Source: UBA1738 sp045658645
GTDB lineage: Bacteria > Bacillota > Clostridia > UBA1381
Assembly: GCA_045658645.1 (NCBI GenBank)
Contig: JAZOVJ010000060.1
Coordinates: 1 to 35,653, forward strand
Reading direction: 5' to 3'
Length of the DNA: 35,653 nt
Position numbers and translations under genes: made by a program
In this document: positions 7,856-17,200 of the stretch, in pieces
Numbering within the stretch: position 1 is the first letter of the stretch
How the letters are laid out: each line of letters starts with the position of its first letter
The notes under the pieces: generated by a model
The model's input: only the letters and a program-made list of their open reading frames with translations
Databases searched by the model: none
What the model was told of the DNA's origin: nothing

Positions 7856-10210
7856 TTATTCCTTCTCTTCAGGTATTTTAAAACTGCCCTGTTTTTTCTT
7901 TTTTTCAAGTGCCAGGGAAAGAACCTCGTCCATTGTAGACACCGGCACAAATTTTATTGCAGATTTCACCACCTCTGAAACATCATCAAGGTCAGGTCTG
8001 TTCTCTTCAGGTATGATGACCGTCTTTATTCCCGCCCTGTATGCCGCAGCGGATTTTTCCTTAAGTCCGCCGATTGGAAGAACTCTTCCGCGAAGAGTTA
8101 TCTCGCCTGTCATTGCAACGTCACGTCTTACAGGATATCCCGTAAGAGCTGACGCTATGGCAGTTGCCATTGTAATTCCGGCAGACGGTCCGTCCTTCGG
8201 AACTGCTCCTTCCGGCACGTGAATGTGTATGTCGCAGGTCTTATAGAACTTATCGTAAATCTTAAGATCCTTGGTTCTTGTACGGATATAGCTTATAGCC
8301 GCCATTGCCGATTCTTTCATAACTTCGCCAAGGTTACCGGTAAGCTCTACCTTTCCCTGCCCCTCCATTACGTTTACTTCAACCGACAATGTGTCACCGC
8401 CCGCACTTGTCCACGCAAGTCCTCTTACAATTCCAACATCGTCCTTATCATTCATCATATCCACCAAAAATCTGTGTCTTCCCATATAATCGGTCAGGTT
8501 CTTTGATGTTATTTTTAAGGATTTTTTATTTTCAGAAACTATTTTCATAGCGGCTTTTCGAAGAAGTGAGCCTATTTCACGCTCAAGTCCTCTTACGCCG
8601 GATTCTCTTGTGTAGTAGTTTATAAGGTCACGGATTGCATCATCTGTAACAGTAACTTTTTTATCAAGAAGTCCGTTTTCCTCAAGCTGCCTTGGTAAAA
8701 GGTACTGCTTTGCAATACATTCCTTTTCCTCGTTTGTGTAGCCCGATACCTCAATAACCTCAATTCTGTCAAGAAGCGGTTCCGGAATGTCTGACAGCAT
8801 ATTTGCAGTTGTAACAAACAAAACTCCCGACAAATCGAAAGGTACCTCGATAAAGTGGTCACGGAAAGCGTAATTCTGCTCTGCGTCCAAAACCTCTAAA
8901 AGTGCTGCTGACGGGTCACCCTTATAGTCAATCCCCATTTTGTCAATTTCATCTAAAAGAATAAGCGGATTTTTAACCTTTGCCTCTAAAACCGCAGACA
9001 TAATTCTTCCCTGCATAGCACCTATATATGTCTTTCTGTGTCCTCGGATATCCGCTTCGTCATGAATACCTCCCAAAGAAATTCTGACATATTCTCTGCC
9101 CAATGCTCTTGCTATACTTTTTGCAATAGAGGTCTTACCTGTTCCCGGCGGTCCGACAAGGCACAAAATTGTGCTTGCTTTTCCGTTGGTAAGCTTTCTT
9201 ACAGACAGGTATTCAAGAATTCTCTCCTTAACCTTTAAAAGCCCGAAATGGTCAGCCTCCAAAACCTCCTGCGCCTTTTTGATGTCAATAACCTCACGGC
9301 TTTTCTTGTTCCACGGAAGGTCTAAAACAGTGTCCAGATAATTTCGCATAACTGCGCTGTCCGGTGATGTTGAGTGTAGCTTTTCAAAGCGCGAAACGTC
9401 CTTTAAAAGCTTTTCCGCCACGTCTTTTTTAAGACGCAGTTTCTTAACTTTTTCTCGGTATTCCGCCGCCTCGCCTTTTATTCCTTCCTTTTCTCCAAGC
9501 TCCTCTTCAATTACCTTCATTTCTTCACGAAGGTAGTATTCACGTTGGTTTTCGTCAATATTTTTCTTTACTTTTTTATCAATCTCACGTGAGATTTTCA
9601 GAACCTGCACCTCTTTTGAAATAGCCGCAACCAGCTTTTCAATTCGTACATACACGTCAAGCTCTTCTAAAATTTCCTGCTTGATTTTATAGTTCAAATT
9701 AACACTTGCCGCAATCAAATCCGCAAACTTTCCGGGATTTGTGTCAGAAGATGATGCAATAAAGCTTTGCGGCGGCATATTTTTGTTAAGTGCGAAGTAC
9801 TCGTCAAAGGCTGCCTCAAGGCTTCTCATAAAGCCCTCGTTCACGATTAAGTGGTCGCTATCCTGTTCAAAAATTTCTGTTATGTTTGCTACAGGATACG
9901 GAACCTCCGTGGTCATTTCGCAAAAACGGGCACGGCAAATTCCCTCAACCATAACACGAACAGCGCCCGACTGAAGCTTTATTACCTGGCTTATTTTTGC
10001 AACAACGCCTATTTTATATAAATCCAAAACCGAAGGATTTTCCTTTGCAGGATCCGTCTGCGTCACAAGAAAAATCTCTTTATTACCGCTCATAGCAGCT
10101 TCGATGGCACGTATGGATTTTCTGCGGATTGCATCAAAACTCAAGGACACTTTCGGGAAAACCACAAGGTTTCGAAGAGCCAGAAGCGGTAATGTTTTTA
10201 TGTTATCCAA
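7856..10210 (-). CDS. lon: ATP-dependent protease LonA
   Basis: Lon is a cytoplasmic AAA+ serine protease that removes damaged and regulatory proteins. The protein is 784 aa with, in order, a LON substrate domain (1-200), helical region, AAA+ module with Walker A GPPGTGKT near residue 355 and Walker B LILLDEIDK, and protease domain with the Ser in DGPSAG (about 676) and Lys in GGLKEK (about 717), the Ser-Lys dyad. Start: a GTG at 10219 lies directly against AGGAG, while a TTG at 10210 is 8 nt from it, so TTG is preferred. The promoter is at 10243-10271. I see no CIRCE or clear CtsR box. It is the first gene of the eight-gene unit. Confidence 0.97.
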   Translation of the reverse strand: MDNIKTLPLLALRNLVVFPKVSLSFDAIRRKSIRAIEAAMSGNKEIFLVTQTDPAKENPSVLDLYKIGVVAKISQVIKLQSGAVRVMVEGICRARFCEMTTEVPYPVANITEIFEQDSDHLIVNEGFMRSLEAAFDEYFALNKNMPPQSFIASSSDTNPGKFADLIAASVNLNYKIKQEILEELDVYVRIEKLVAAISKEVQVLKISREIDKKVKKNIDENQREYYLREEMKVIEEELGEKEGIKGEAAEYREKVKKLRLKKDVAEKLLKDVSRFEKLHSTSPDSAVMRNYLDTVLDLPWNKKSREVIDIKKAQEVLEADHFGLLKVKERILEYLSVRKLTNGKASTILCLVGPPGTGKTSIAKSIARALGREYVRISLGGIHDEADIRGHRKTYIGAMQGRIMSAVLEAKVKNPLILLDEIDKMGIDYKGDPSAALLEVLDAEQNYAFRDHFIEVPFDLSGVLFVTTANMLSDIPEPLLDRIEVIEVSGYTNEEKECIAKQYLLPRQLEENGLLDKKVTVTDDAIRDLINYYTRESGVRGLEREIGSLLRKAAMKIVSENKKSLKITSKNLTDYMGRHRFLVDMMNDKDDVGIVRGLAWTSAGGDTLSVEVNVMEGQGKVELTGNLGEVMKESAMAAISYIRTRTKDLKIYDKFYKTCDIHIHVPEGAVPKDGPSAGITMATAIASALTGYPVRRDVAMTGEITLRGRVLPIGGLKEKSAAAYRAGIKTVIIPEENRPDLDDVSEVVKSAIKFVPVSTMDEVLSLALEKKKKQGSFKIPEEKE

Positions 10211-10242
10211 ATTATTCACTCCTATTTTTGTTATACATAATA

Positions 10243-10271
10243 ATTATACAACATTTTTCCCTTATTTTCAA
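10243..10271 (-). promoter_or_regulatory. Sigma-A promoter of the lon-to-ileS unit
   Basis: Reading the minus strand: TTGAAA (10266-10271), 17-nt spacer, TATAAT (10243-10248). The predicted start is about 10236, some 25 nt before the lon start codon, leaving just enough leader for AGGAG. Confidence 0.85.
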
Positions 10272-10303
10272 CCTGTTTTGACACAAAAAAGCCTTTTAAA
10301 AGC

Positions 10304-10336
10304 AAAAAAAATACGTACTTTTCTGTACGTATTTTT
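10304..10336 (-). terminator. Terminator after the 2-hydroxyacid dehydrogenase gene
   Basis: A 12-bp stem (10307-10318 with 10325-10336) with a 6-nt loop is followed on the minus strand by a run of T (10304-10310). The TGA stop of the gene overlaps the first base of the stem. It separates the mtrB-pfkA unit from the lon unit. Confidence 0.88.
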
Positions 10337-11277
10337 CATACTATTCTGTTTCTGGTTTCGCCTTTTAAAAAGCTTTCTATATTTCTCCTGATTTCGTCAA
10401 GGCATCGCACTCTCGATTCGTATGCAGACCACGCAATATGCGGTGTTAAAATAACGTTGTCAAGGTCCTTGACTTTGTTCATTGGGTGTGTTTCATCAAA
10501 TGGCTCTTTTGTGTAAACATCTATGCCGATACCCCCTATTTTCCCTTCTAAAACCGCATCGCAAAGGGCTTCTTCGTCAGTAACAGACCCACGCGCCACA
10601 TTTACCAGAATTGCATTCCTTTTCATTTTGGAAATCATCTCACGTGAAATTATTCCATTTGTTTCAGGGGAAGCAGGAAGATGCACCGATATAATATCGG
10701 ACCTTTTAATAAGCTCTGATAAAGAAACCGTATCGTATTCATCAGAAGGTGTACGTTTAAATGCAAGCACACGGCATCCAAGTGCCTCAGCAATCCTTGC
10801 CACCTGCTTGCCTATATTTCCAAGCCCCACAACACCCCAGGTTTTGCCTGCTACCTCGTAGTATGCAGGCGATAATCGGTTTGCTATACCGCTTTTTGTG
10901 TACTCGCCGCTTTTTACAAAATCATTATATTCCTTTTGGTGCATCACAAGAGAAAGAGCCATAGAAACAGTAAGCTGAGCTACAGACTGCGTTGAATAGC
11001 CCACAACATTACAAACCGCTATCCCGTTTTTCTTGCAGTATGCGGTATCTATGTTATCATAACCCGTTGCTGCAACACAGATAAGCTTAAGCTTTTTGGC
11101 ATCTTTTAAGTTATGTTCACCAAGCTTTATCTTGTTGATAATTACAACCTCGCTGTCACAAATTCGTTCCGCCACCAATTCCGGCTCGGTTGTGCCGTAA
11201 ATTTCGGTGTCCTCACCGAAAATATCAAGGTTTATATCATCACCGAGAGTTTTTCCGTCTAAAATAACTGTTTTCAT
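10336..11277 (-). CDS. D-isomer-specific 2-hydroxyacid dehydrogenase
   Basis: This NAD-dependent enzyme interconverts a 2-keto acid and a D-2-hydroxy acid. The 313-aa protein has the Rossmann motif GVVGLGNIGKQVA near residue 150, the substrate Arg in VNVARGS, the acid Glu in KEPFDE, and the catalytic His in LTPHIAWSA. The HIAW ending resembles glycerate/hydroxypyruvate reductases (HprA) more than SerA, and there is no C-terminal ACT domain, so phosphoglycerate dehydrogenase is unlikely. Substrate cannot be fixed from sequence. AAGGAAATTATA precedes the ATG. It lies 10 nt after the ROK kinase gene and closes the sugar-related unit. Confidence 0.9.
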   Translation of the reverse strand: MKTVILDGKTLGDDINLDIFGEDTEIYGTTEPELVAERICDSEVVIINKIKLGEHNLKDAKKLKLICVAATGYDNIDTAYCKKNGIAVCNVVGYSTQSVAQLTVSMALSLVMHQKEYNDFVKSGEYTKSGIANRLSPAYYEVAGKTWGVVGLGNIGKQVARIAEALGCRVLAFKRTPSDEYDTVSLSELIKRSDIISVHLPASPETNGIISREMISKMKRNAILVNVARGSVTDEEALCDAVLEGKIGGIGIDVYTKEPFDETHPMNKVKDLDNVILTPHIAWSAYESRVRCLDEIRRNIESFLKGETRNRIV

Positions 11278-11287
11278 TATAATTTCC

Positions 11288-12229
11288 TTACTTTTTAGCA
11301 GAAAGAGCCGCTCCGATTATTCCTGCATCGCCGAACAGAGTGGCAATCTCAACCTCCGCCTTATGCATATAGCGGTTGTAATCATCTTTATTAACAAGTT
11401 CCGCAATAGGCTTTAGAAGATAATCGCCCTGCTTTGACACACTTCCGCCGATAACAACCTTTTCCGGCTGGAAGATGTTCACCATATTGGTAATGCCCTC
11501 GGCAACGTATTTGAAGTATTGGTCCAGAACCCCTTGCGCCACCTTGTCACCCTGTTGCGCTGCATCAAAAGTGATTTTTCCTGTAACTTTACCCTCTTTT
11601 TCTGCAAGCTTGTGCAGTAGGCTGTCCGGATTTTTCTCCATAGCAGCTTTTGTCTGGCGAATAAGTGCTGTAACAGAGCCATAAGCCTCCCAACAGCCAC
11701 ATCTTCCGCAAGTACATTTCTCACCGCCTGATACAATTACGGTATGTCCTATTTCAGCGCCAACACCATTGTGACCACGGAAAATTTTTCCGTCTATAAC
11801 AACACCGCCGCCTATACCTGTACCAAGAGTTACAAAAACATAGCTCTTTGCTCCCTTGCCGTTCACTTCATATTCCCCAAGTGCCGCCGCATTTGCATCA
11901 TTTTCAAGGTTTACAGGTATGTCAAAATGCTTTTTGAATTCTCCTGCAATATCCGCTTTTTCCATTTTAATGTTGTTTGAATATGCGCAAATTCCGTTCT
12001 CGTTGTCAATAGAGCCGGGACAACCGATACCAACACCGGTCACTTCTGAAATCTCCACTCCTGCCATAGCTATAACCTCTTTTGCAAGGCTTGCCATATC
12101 GGCAACAATCTCTTTCCAGTCACGCTCTGCACGAGTTGGAACGGACTTGTCTGCAAGGATTTTTCCATCCACTGTAACAAGACCTGCCGCAATATTTGTT
12201 CCACCTAAATCTATTCCTACATAATACAT
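11288..12229 (-). CDS. ROK-family sugar kinase (glucokinase-like)
   Basis: ROK kinases phosphorylate glucose or related sugars with ATP in the cytoplasm. The 313-aa protein has the N-terminal phosphate motif GIDLGGTNIAAGLV, the sugar-binding ENDANAAALGE and GTGIGGGVV, the ROK zinc/substrate signature HTVIVSGGEKCTCGRCGCWEAYGS, and VVIGGSVS near the end. The ATG at 12229 is chosen because AGGAG lies 9 nt upstream; the in-frame ATG at 12238 touches the ribosome site. With pfkA and a former manA in the same unit it is most likely a glucokinase (glcK), but mannose or N-acetyl sugars are not excluded. No helix-turn-helix is attached, so it is not a ROK repressor. Confidence 0.92.
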   Translation of the reverse strand: MYYVGIDLGGTNIAAGLVTVDGKILADKSVPTRAERDWKEIVADMASLAKEVIAMAGVEISEVTGVGIGCPGSIDNENGICAYSNNIKMEKADIAGEFKKHFDIPVNLENDANAAALGEYEVNGKGAKSYVFVTLGTGIGGGVVIDGKIFRGHNGVGAEIGHTVIVSGGEKCTCGRCGCWEAYGSVTALIRQTKAAMEKNPDSLLHKLAEKEGKVTGKITFDAAQQGDKVAQGVLDQYFKYVAEGITNMVNIFQPEKVVIGGSVSKQGDYLLKPIAELVNKDDYNRYMHKAEVEIATLFGDAGIIGAALSAKK

Positions 12230-12241
12230 AATATCCATCTC

Positions 12242-12641
12242 CTATAAGCTTGAAATTATAACTTCCATTTCGCATTTTAATTCAATTTTACCGTTCTATG
12301 CCGGCACGAAAACACTGTCACCCTTTGTAACTGTCAGCGTATCTTCACAAAGAGCTATTGTACCATTACCATTAACTACGATAAGGCTAACAAATGAGCT
12401 TTCGTCTGTTTTTAATGTTATATTTCCCTTTACCGTTGCCTTTTTGACAGTAAAGTATTGGCAAGATGCCAAAAACGTCACCCTCCTCGTTTTTAAGTTC
12501 CGGTGCTTTTGTAAGCTTTGAAACTTCTATAGCCTTTTCGCCCAGCGCCTCTTTCCCAATAGCCTCTACATATAGTTTTGTTCCGCCCCAAAGATAGTCT
12601 TTAAAAGCCGGTGCCAATTTTACAGGTGATAAATTCGACAT
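12242..12641 (-). pseudogene. manA: Decayed mannose-6-phosphate isomerase (manA) remnant
   Basis: A ribosome site (AGGAG) and ATG at 12641 open a frame whose first 25 codons match class I ManA (LAPAFKDYLWGGTKL). The next part (EKAIEVSKLTKAPELK) matches a region normally about 200 residues into the protein, so roughly 190 codons are missing. At 'EEGDVFG' the ManA reading shifts to another frame (LASCQYFTVKKATVKG ... TVTKGDSVFVPA), and an in-frame TAG (12296-12298) then interrupts it before the last 17 codons (NGKIELKC...), which still read to a TAG at 12242. Deletion, frameshift and amber codon together show a dead gene. The neighbours pfkA and the ROK kinase are intact. A full manA may exist elsewhere. 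Confidence 0.9.
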
Positions 12642-12661
12642 AATATTACTCCTTTATTTTA

Positions 12662-12701
12662 AAATAAGTGTTGAGTTATTTAAATTCCCCAACACTTATT
12701 T
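12662..12701 (-). terminator. Hairpin between pfkA and the manA remnant
   Basis: A perfect 12-bp stem (12662-12673 with 12690-12701) is followed on the minus strand by a short, interrupted T tract (ATTTTAAAATAAAG) that runs straight into the ribosome site of the manA remnant. It may end part of the pfkA transcripts. Confidence 0.65.
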
Positions 12702-12718
12702 ATGATTCTTAAAATTAA

Positions 12719-13693
12719 TTATACCGACAGTTTCTTAACAAGGCCCATAAGCTCGATAGGAAGCTCTTTCTTCATTGCAAGACCTTCTTCAATATCTCTG
12801 TCGATAATCTTACCGTTCTCAACACAGATAACTCTGTTTTCTTTTCCGTCAATCAATAAATCAACTGCCACTGCACCCATTCTTGATGCCATAACACGAT
12901 CCATAACATTTGGCGAGCCGCCACGCTGAACGTGACCCAAAATTGTTGCTCTTGATTCCATTCCTGTTGCCGCTTCAATTTTCTTTGCGATTTCAACAGA
13001 ACCGCCAATGCCCTCTGCAACAATTACGATACAGTGCTTTTTACCACGTGCAAGACCTTTTTTAATAACATTGATAACGTCTCTTTCAAAGTCATATTCA
13101 AACTCCGGCACCAAAACAACTTCAGCACCGCAGGCAATAGCAGATTCAACTGCAATATAACCAGCATTTCTTCCCATAACCTCAATAACAGAGCATCTGT
13201 CATGGCTTGATGATGTATCGCGAAGCTTGTCAATCGCCTCAATAACCGTGTTAAGACAAGTGTTATAACCTATTGTATATTCACTGCAAGCTATATCGTT
13301 ATCAATAGTTCCCGGGATTGCAATAGTTGAAAGGCCGTGTCTGCAAAGTGCACGTGCACCCATAAAAGAACCGTCACCGCCAACTACTACAAGTCCGTCA
13401 AGTCCAAACTCCTTCGCAACTAAAACAGCGTTCTTTTGCACCTCTTCCTGCTTGAACTCTACGCATCTCGCTGTCTGCAGAATTGTACCGCCCTTTTGAA
13501 GAATTTCGCCCACTGACCTTGCTTCCATCTTAACGATGTCACCATTAACAAGACCGTTGTATCCCTTGTTTACGCCGTAAACTTCAAGCCCGTTAAAAAT
13601 ACCGCATCGTACAACAGCACGGATTACTGCGTTCATTCCGGGCGCATCTCCTCCGCTGGTTAATACTCCAATTTTCTTTATATTATCTGCCAT
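12719..13693 (-). CDS. pfkA: ATP-dependent 6-phosphofructokinase
   Basis: PfkA phosphorylates fructose 6-phosphate to fructose 1,6-bisphosphate, the committed glycolytic step. The 324-aa length fits bacterial ATP-PFK. Visible motifs are TSGGDAPGMNAVIRAVVR (ATP loop), VGGDGSFMGA (with the Gly of ATP-dependent enzymes rather than Asp of PPi types), IPGTIDNDI with the catalytic Asp, EVMGRNAGYIA, EFEYD and GHVQRGGSPN. GAGGAAGG precedes the ATG. It follows a 58-aa gene by 15 nt and shares the mtrB promoter. Confidence 0.98.
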   Translation of the reverse strand: MADNIKKIGVLTSGGDAPGMNAVIRAVVRCGIFNGLEVYGVNKGYNGLVNGDIVKMEARSVGEILQKGGTILQTARCVEFKQEEVQKNAVLVAKEFGLDGLVVVGGDGSFMGARALCRHGLSTIAIPGTIDNDIACSEYTIGYNTCLNTVIEAIDKLRDTSSSHDRCSVIEVMGRNAGYIAVESAIACGAEVVLVPEFEYDFERDVINVIKKGLARGKKHCIVIVAEGIGGSVEIAKKIEAATGMESRATILGHVQRGGSPNVMDRVMASRMGAVAVDLLIDGKENRVICVENGKIIDRDIEEGLAMKKELPIELMGLVKKLSV

Positions 13694-13708
13694 TCTGGTT
13701 TACCTTCC

Positions 13709-13885
13709 TCATATCTCAATGTCTATAATTATATTATGCGCCTCCGACATTTCTTCTGACGGCACCTGAACCTCAAAAAAGTCGTCAACTTTTTTAACAC
13801 GGGTCATAATACTGTTTTCTTTAAGCTTTTTTAAAAGAATGTTTACGTTTTCTTCATTCTTAGCCATATAAATAACTGTCCACAT
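13709..13885 (-). CDS. Small DUF2007-like protein, 58 aa
   Basis: The frame begins MWTVIYMAKNEENVNILLKK and ends EEMSEAHNIIIDIEI. The pattern 'MWTVIY-A, a helix that shifts the frame of a ligand, V-x-V-P-x-E-x-x-E-A' resembles small ferredoxin-like domains annotated as putative signal-transducing protein DUF2007; similar small genes sit before pfkA in other Clostridia, from memory. GGAG (in the end of mtrB) lies 8 nt before the ATG, and only 3 nt separate it from the mtrB stop, so the three genes are probably co-translated. Function is unknown. Confidence 0.8.
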   Translation of the reverse strand: MWTVIYMAKNEENVNILLKKLKENSIMTRVKKVDDFFEVQVPSEEMSEAHNIIIDIEI

Positions 13886-13888
13886 ATC

Positions 13889-14116
13889 TTATTCTCCGGA
13901 TTTTACAGTGCCGTGCTTCGTTGAAATTTCTGCCCTTCCGTTCACTTTAATAGCCGAAGTTGTCTGCGTAAACTGCGCAATATAAACCTCGCCCTTCTGA
14001 AGCTTTTCGGTATGGTGAAATCTTGTGCTTGAGCCTCGGGTTAATCCCATAATATTGACTCCGTCTTCCAAAGCCTTAACAACAATGTAATCATTCAAAA
14101 TCATATCTTCTTCCAT
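13889..14116 (-). CDS. mtrB: trp RNA-binding attenuation protein (TRAP)
   Basis: TRAP forms an 11-subunit ring that, with bound tryptophan, wraps (G/U)AG repeats in trp leader RNA. From the ATG at 14116 the protein is 75 aa, the length of Bacillus TRAP; an ATG at 14152 would add 12 residues and sits against AAAGGA. VVKALEDGVN, GLTRG, FHHTEKL, GEVYIAQFT and TSAIKV align without gaps to Bacillus MtrB. The Trp pocket is kept (Thr26, Gln48, Thr50, Thr53, Ser54). Of the three RNA-contact residues Lys37, Lys56 and Arg58, the two Lys are present (38, 57) but the Arg is Asn59, with an Arg at 61. It is first in a unit with pfkA, not with folE as in Bacillus. No trp operon is in view. Confidence 0.9.
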   Translation of the reverse strand: MEEDMILNDYIVVKALEDGVNIMGLTRGSSTRFHHTEKLQKGEVYIAQFTQTTSAIKVNGRAEISTKHGTVKSGE

Positions 14117-14183
14117 TTTGTATCCGTCCCTTTCCGGAACATCTTCCGACATTCCTTTAAACAGTGGATGCTATCAACACAGT

Positions 14184-14212
14184 ATTGTACCAAAATTCCC
14201 TGAAAATTTCAA
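14184..14212 (-). promoter_or_regulatory. Sigma-A promoter of the mtrB-pfkA unit
   Basis: Minus strand: TTGAAA (14207-14212), 17-nt spacer, TACAAT (14184-14189), giving a start near 14177. It lies just after the dnaE stop codon (14229-14231), so mtrB and pfkA can be expressed apart from dnaE. The leader is about 60 nt to the preferred start. Confidence 0.82.
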
Positions 14213-14228
14213 TAGATTTTTACGAATT

Positions 14229-17200
14229 TTAGCTTATTTTTACATTATTTTTACCAAATATCGCCTCAAGCTTTTTAAAAACATCGCTGTTTTCGTCAAT
14301 CCTCAAGCTATCCGGGGCAAAAAAGCGCTTTTTTGTATCGGCACAAAAGAAGCAGACTGCAGTTTTACCCGGATGCATTTCCATAACCCGTGTTGCCATT
14401 TTTACAACGTCCAAATCCCATGTTCCCAGCTTTACATAAAGCACCTTTTCGTCTTTTTTAGGTGGGTTTATTTCAGTTTTTTCTTCAGTAGTTTTTGCCT
14501 GATTGGTTTCTTTTATTCCGTCTAAAAGCAACACCTTTTCACACAAAAGTTTTGGTTCTTCGTCTTCTCTTATGCTTATTCTTCCTTCTACCAAAACCGC
14601 AGTTTCTTCACGAAGCATACTGTTATACTGAGTAAGCACTTTCGGGAAAACTATCACTTCAATTCCGCCAAAAAGGTCTTCTATTCTGACAAACGCCATC
14701 TGTGTATTGTTCTTTGTTGTTTTGTTCTTTCTTGTGGTTATGATACCGCAAATCTTTACGTTCTGACCGTCAGAAAGTCCGCCCTCGACAGTTTTGAAGT
14801 TTCCTTCCTCGTCACGTTCAATAGATGCCATTACTGTTCGCACATTAACACGTGTCAGTTTTTCGCATACATCTTTATATTCTTCCATCGGGTGTCCCGA
14901 AAAATAAATTCCCGTAGTTTCCTTTTCAAAGCTCAAAAGCTCTTTTTTAGAAAATTCTGCCACGTTCGGAAGCTCAATTTCTTCAACGCTGTCACTGTCA
15001 TCGCCGAACAGAGTCATTTGACCCGCTACGTTAAACTTTTTAGCCGATGCTTCGCTTTCAATAACGCTTTCAAAAACGTTCATAAGCTGTGAGCGTTTTA
15101 CTCCGAGAGAATCGAAAGCACCGCACTTTATAAGTCCCTCAACGGCACGCTTGTTCATTTCCCTGTCTGTCATACGGTGGATAAAGTCGGTAAAGTTTTT
15201 AAATTCCCCTGCACGCTCCCTTTCGCACACAATTTCGTGAACAAAGCTCTTTCCCACATTCTTAACCGCAGTAAGACCAAATCTTATGTTATTTCCCTCA
15301 ACGGTAAAGCTTTCATAGCTCTTGTTAATATCAGGAGGAAGCTTGTCAATATCCATTGTTCTGCAGTTTACAAGGTATTCGTTTATCTTATCCAAATCAT
15401 CAATGCTTGAAACCAAAGACGCCATATATTCAACCGGATAGAATGTTTTAAGATAAGCAGTCTGATAAGTAATAAAAGCATATGCTGCAGCGTGGGATTT
15501 GTTAAATGCATAGTTTGCAAATTCATTGATTTCATCAAAAATGTCAATTGCAATTTTTTCGTCTATTCCACGGTTTACACAACCGTCAATCACCTGATTT
15601 TCGGCATCATCCTTTTTACCGTAGATGAAGTTTCTTCTCTCAACTTCCATCTGGTCAGCTTTTTTCTTGGAAATTACACGGCGAAGAACGTCCGCACTTC
15701 CCAAAGAATAACCCGCCATAGCACGCACAATTTCAAGCACCTGTTCCTGATAAACAATACAGCCGTAGGTTACATCAAGAATATTTGCAAGTATCGGATG
15801 CTTATATGTCACCTCTTCAGGATGGTTTTTGTTGTAAATATACTTAGGAATTGAGTCCATAGGGCCTGGTCTGTAAAGAGCAATTCCCGCAATAATATCT
15901 TCAAGACAGGTAGGCTTCAGTTCCTGCATAAAGGACTTCATTCCCGCACTTTCTATCTGGAAAACCCCTTCTGTGTTACCTGTTGAAATAAAGTCATAAA
16001 CCTCTTTTACGTCATAGTCAAGAGTTGCAAGGTCTATTTTTATGCCACGTGTTTTCTCTATAATTTCAAGTGCATTGCTTATAACCGTCAGGTTACGAAG
16101 CCCCAAAAAGTCCATTTTCAGAAGTCCTAAACCTTCAACGGTGTCCTTAACAAACTGTGTGGTTAAAACATCATCATTGGTCTGAAGCGGCATATAGTTA
16201 ACTATTGGTTCTTTGCAGATAACCACACCGGCTGCGTGAGTTCCAGAGTGACGTGAAAGTCCCTCTAAAGCTCTTGATGTATCAATCAACTCGTGTATCT
16301 TTTCATCGCTTTCATATAAAGCACGAAGGTCAGCCGACACGTTAAGTGCCTTATCAATTGTTATGTTAAGCTCGTTTGGTACAAGCTTTGCAACCTTGTC
16401 AGTTTCAGCATAAGAAACATTCAAAGCACGGCCAACATCACGGATTGCAAGCTTTGCTTTCATTGTACCAAAGGTGATAATCTGTGCCACATTTTCAGCA
16501 CCGTATTTTTCCACAACATAGTCAATAATCTTCTGTCGTCCCTCCGGCGCAAAATCCACGTCAATATCCGGCATAGATACACGTTCAGGATTTAGAAAAC
16601 GCTCAAAAATAAGGTTATATTTTATAGGGTCAACATCAGTTATTTCAAGGGTATAGGAAACAATACTTCCTGCAGCACTGCCTCGTCCCGGTCCTACGCA
16701 AACGCCGTGTGTTTTGGCGTAGTTGATAAAATCCCAGACGATAAGGAAATAATCCACAAACCCCATATTTTTTATAACAGAAAGCTCATAATTAAGTCTG
16801 TTTTCAAGCTCCTCTGTCACATTTTTATATCGCTTTTCAAGACCTTTACGGCAAAGCTCGTTAAGATATTCCCATGCGGTTTTTCCGTCCGGAACATCAT
16901 AGCTCGGCAAATGTCTTGAATCAAAGTCAAATTCAACACAACATCTCTCGGCAATTTTGCCTGTGTTATCAATAGCTTCAGGTATATACGCAAATCGCTC
17001 CGCCATTTCCTCCGGCGACTTTACGTAAAACTCGTCAGTTTCAAAACGCATACGGTCATCATCTTCCACCGTCTTCTGCATCTGTATGCACATTAAAACG
17101 TCCTGATACTTTGCATCCTCACGTTTTATGTAGTGAATATCATTTGTGGCAACAACCCCTACCCCAAGCTCTTTTGCAAGACGTACAAGGGTTGGGTTTA

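Noticed and set aside
10220..10300. Heat-shock operator (CIRCE or CtsR box) before lon
   Set aside because: No 9-bp CIRCE arms and no direct GGTCAAA-type repeats are present; only the sigma-A promoter is seen.
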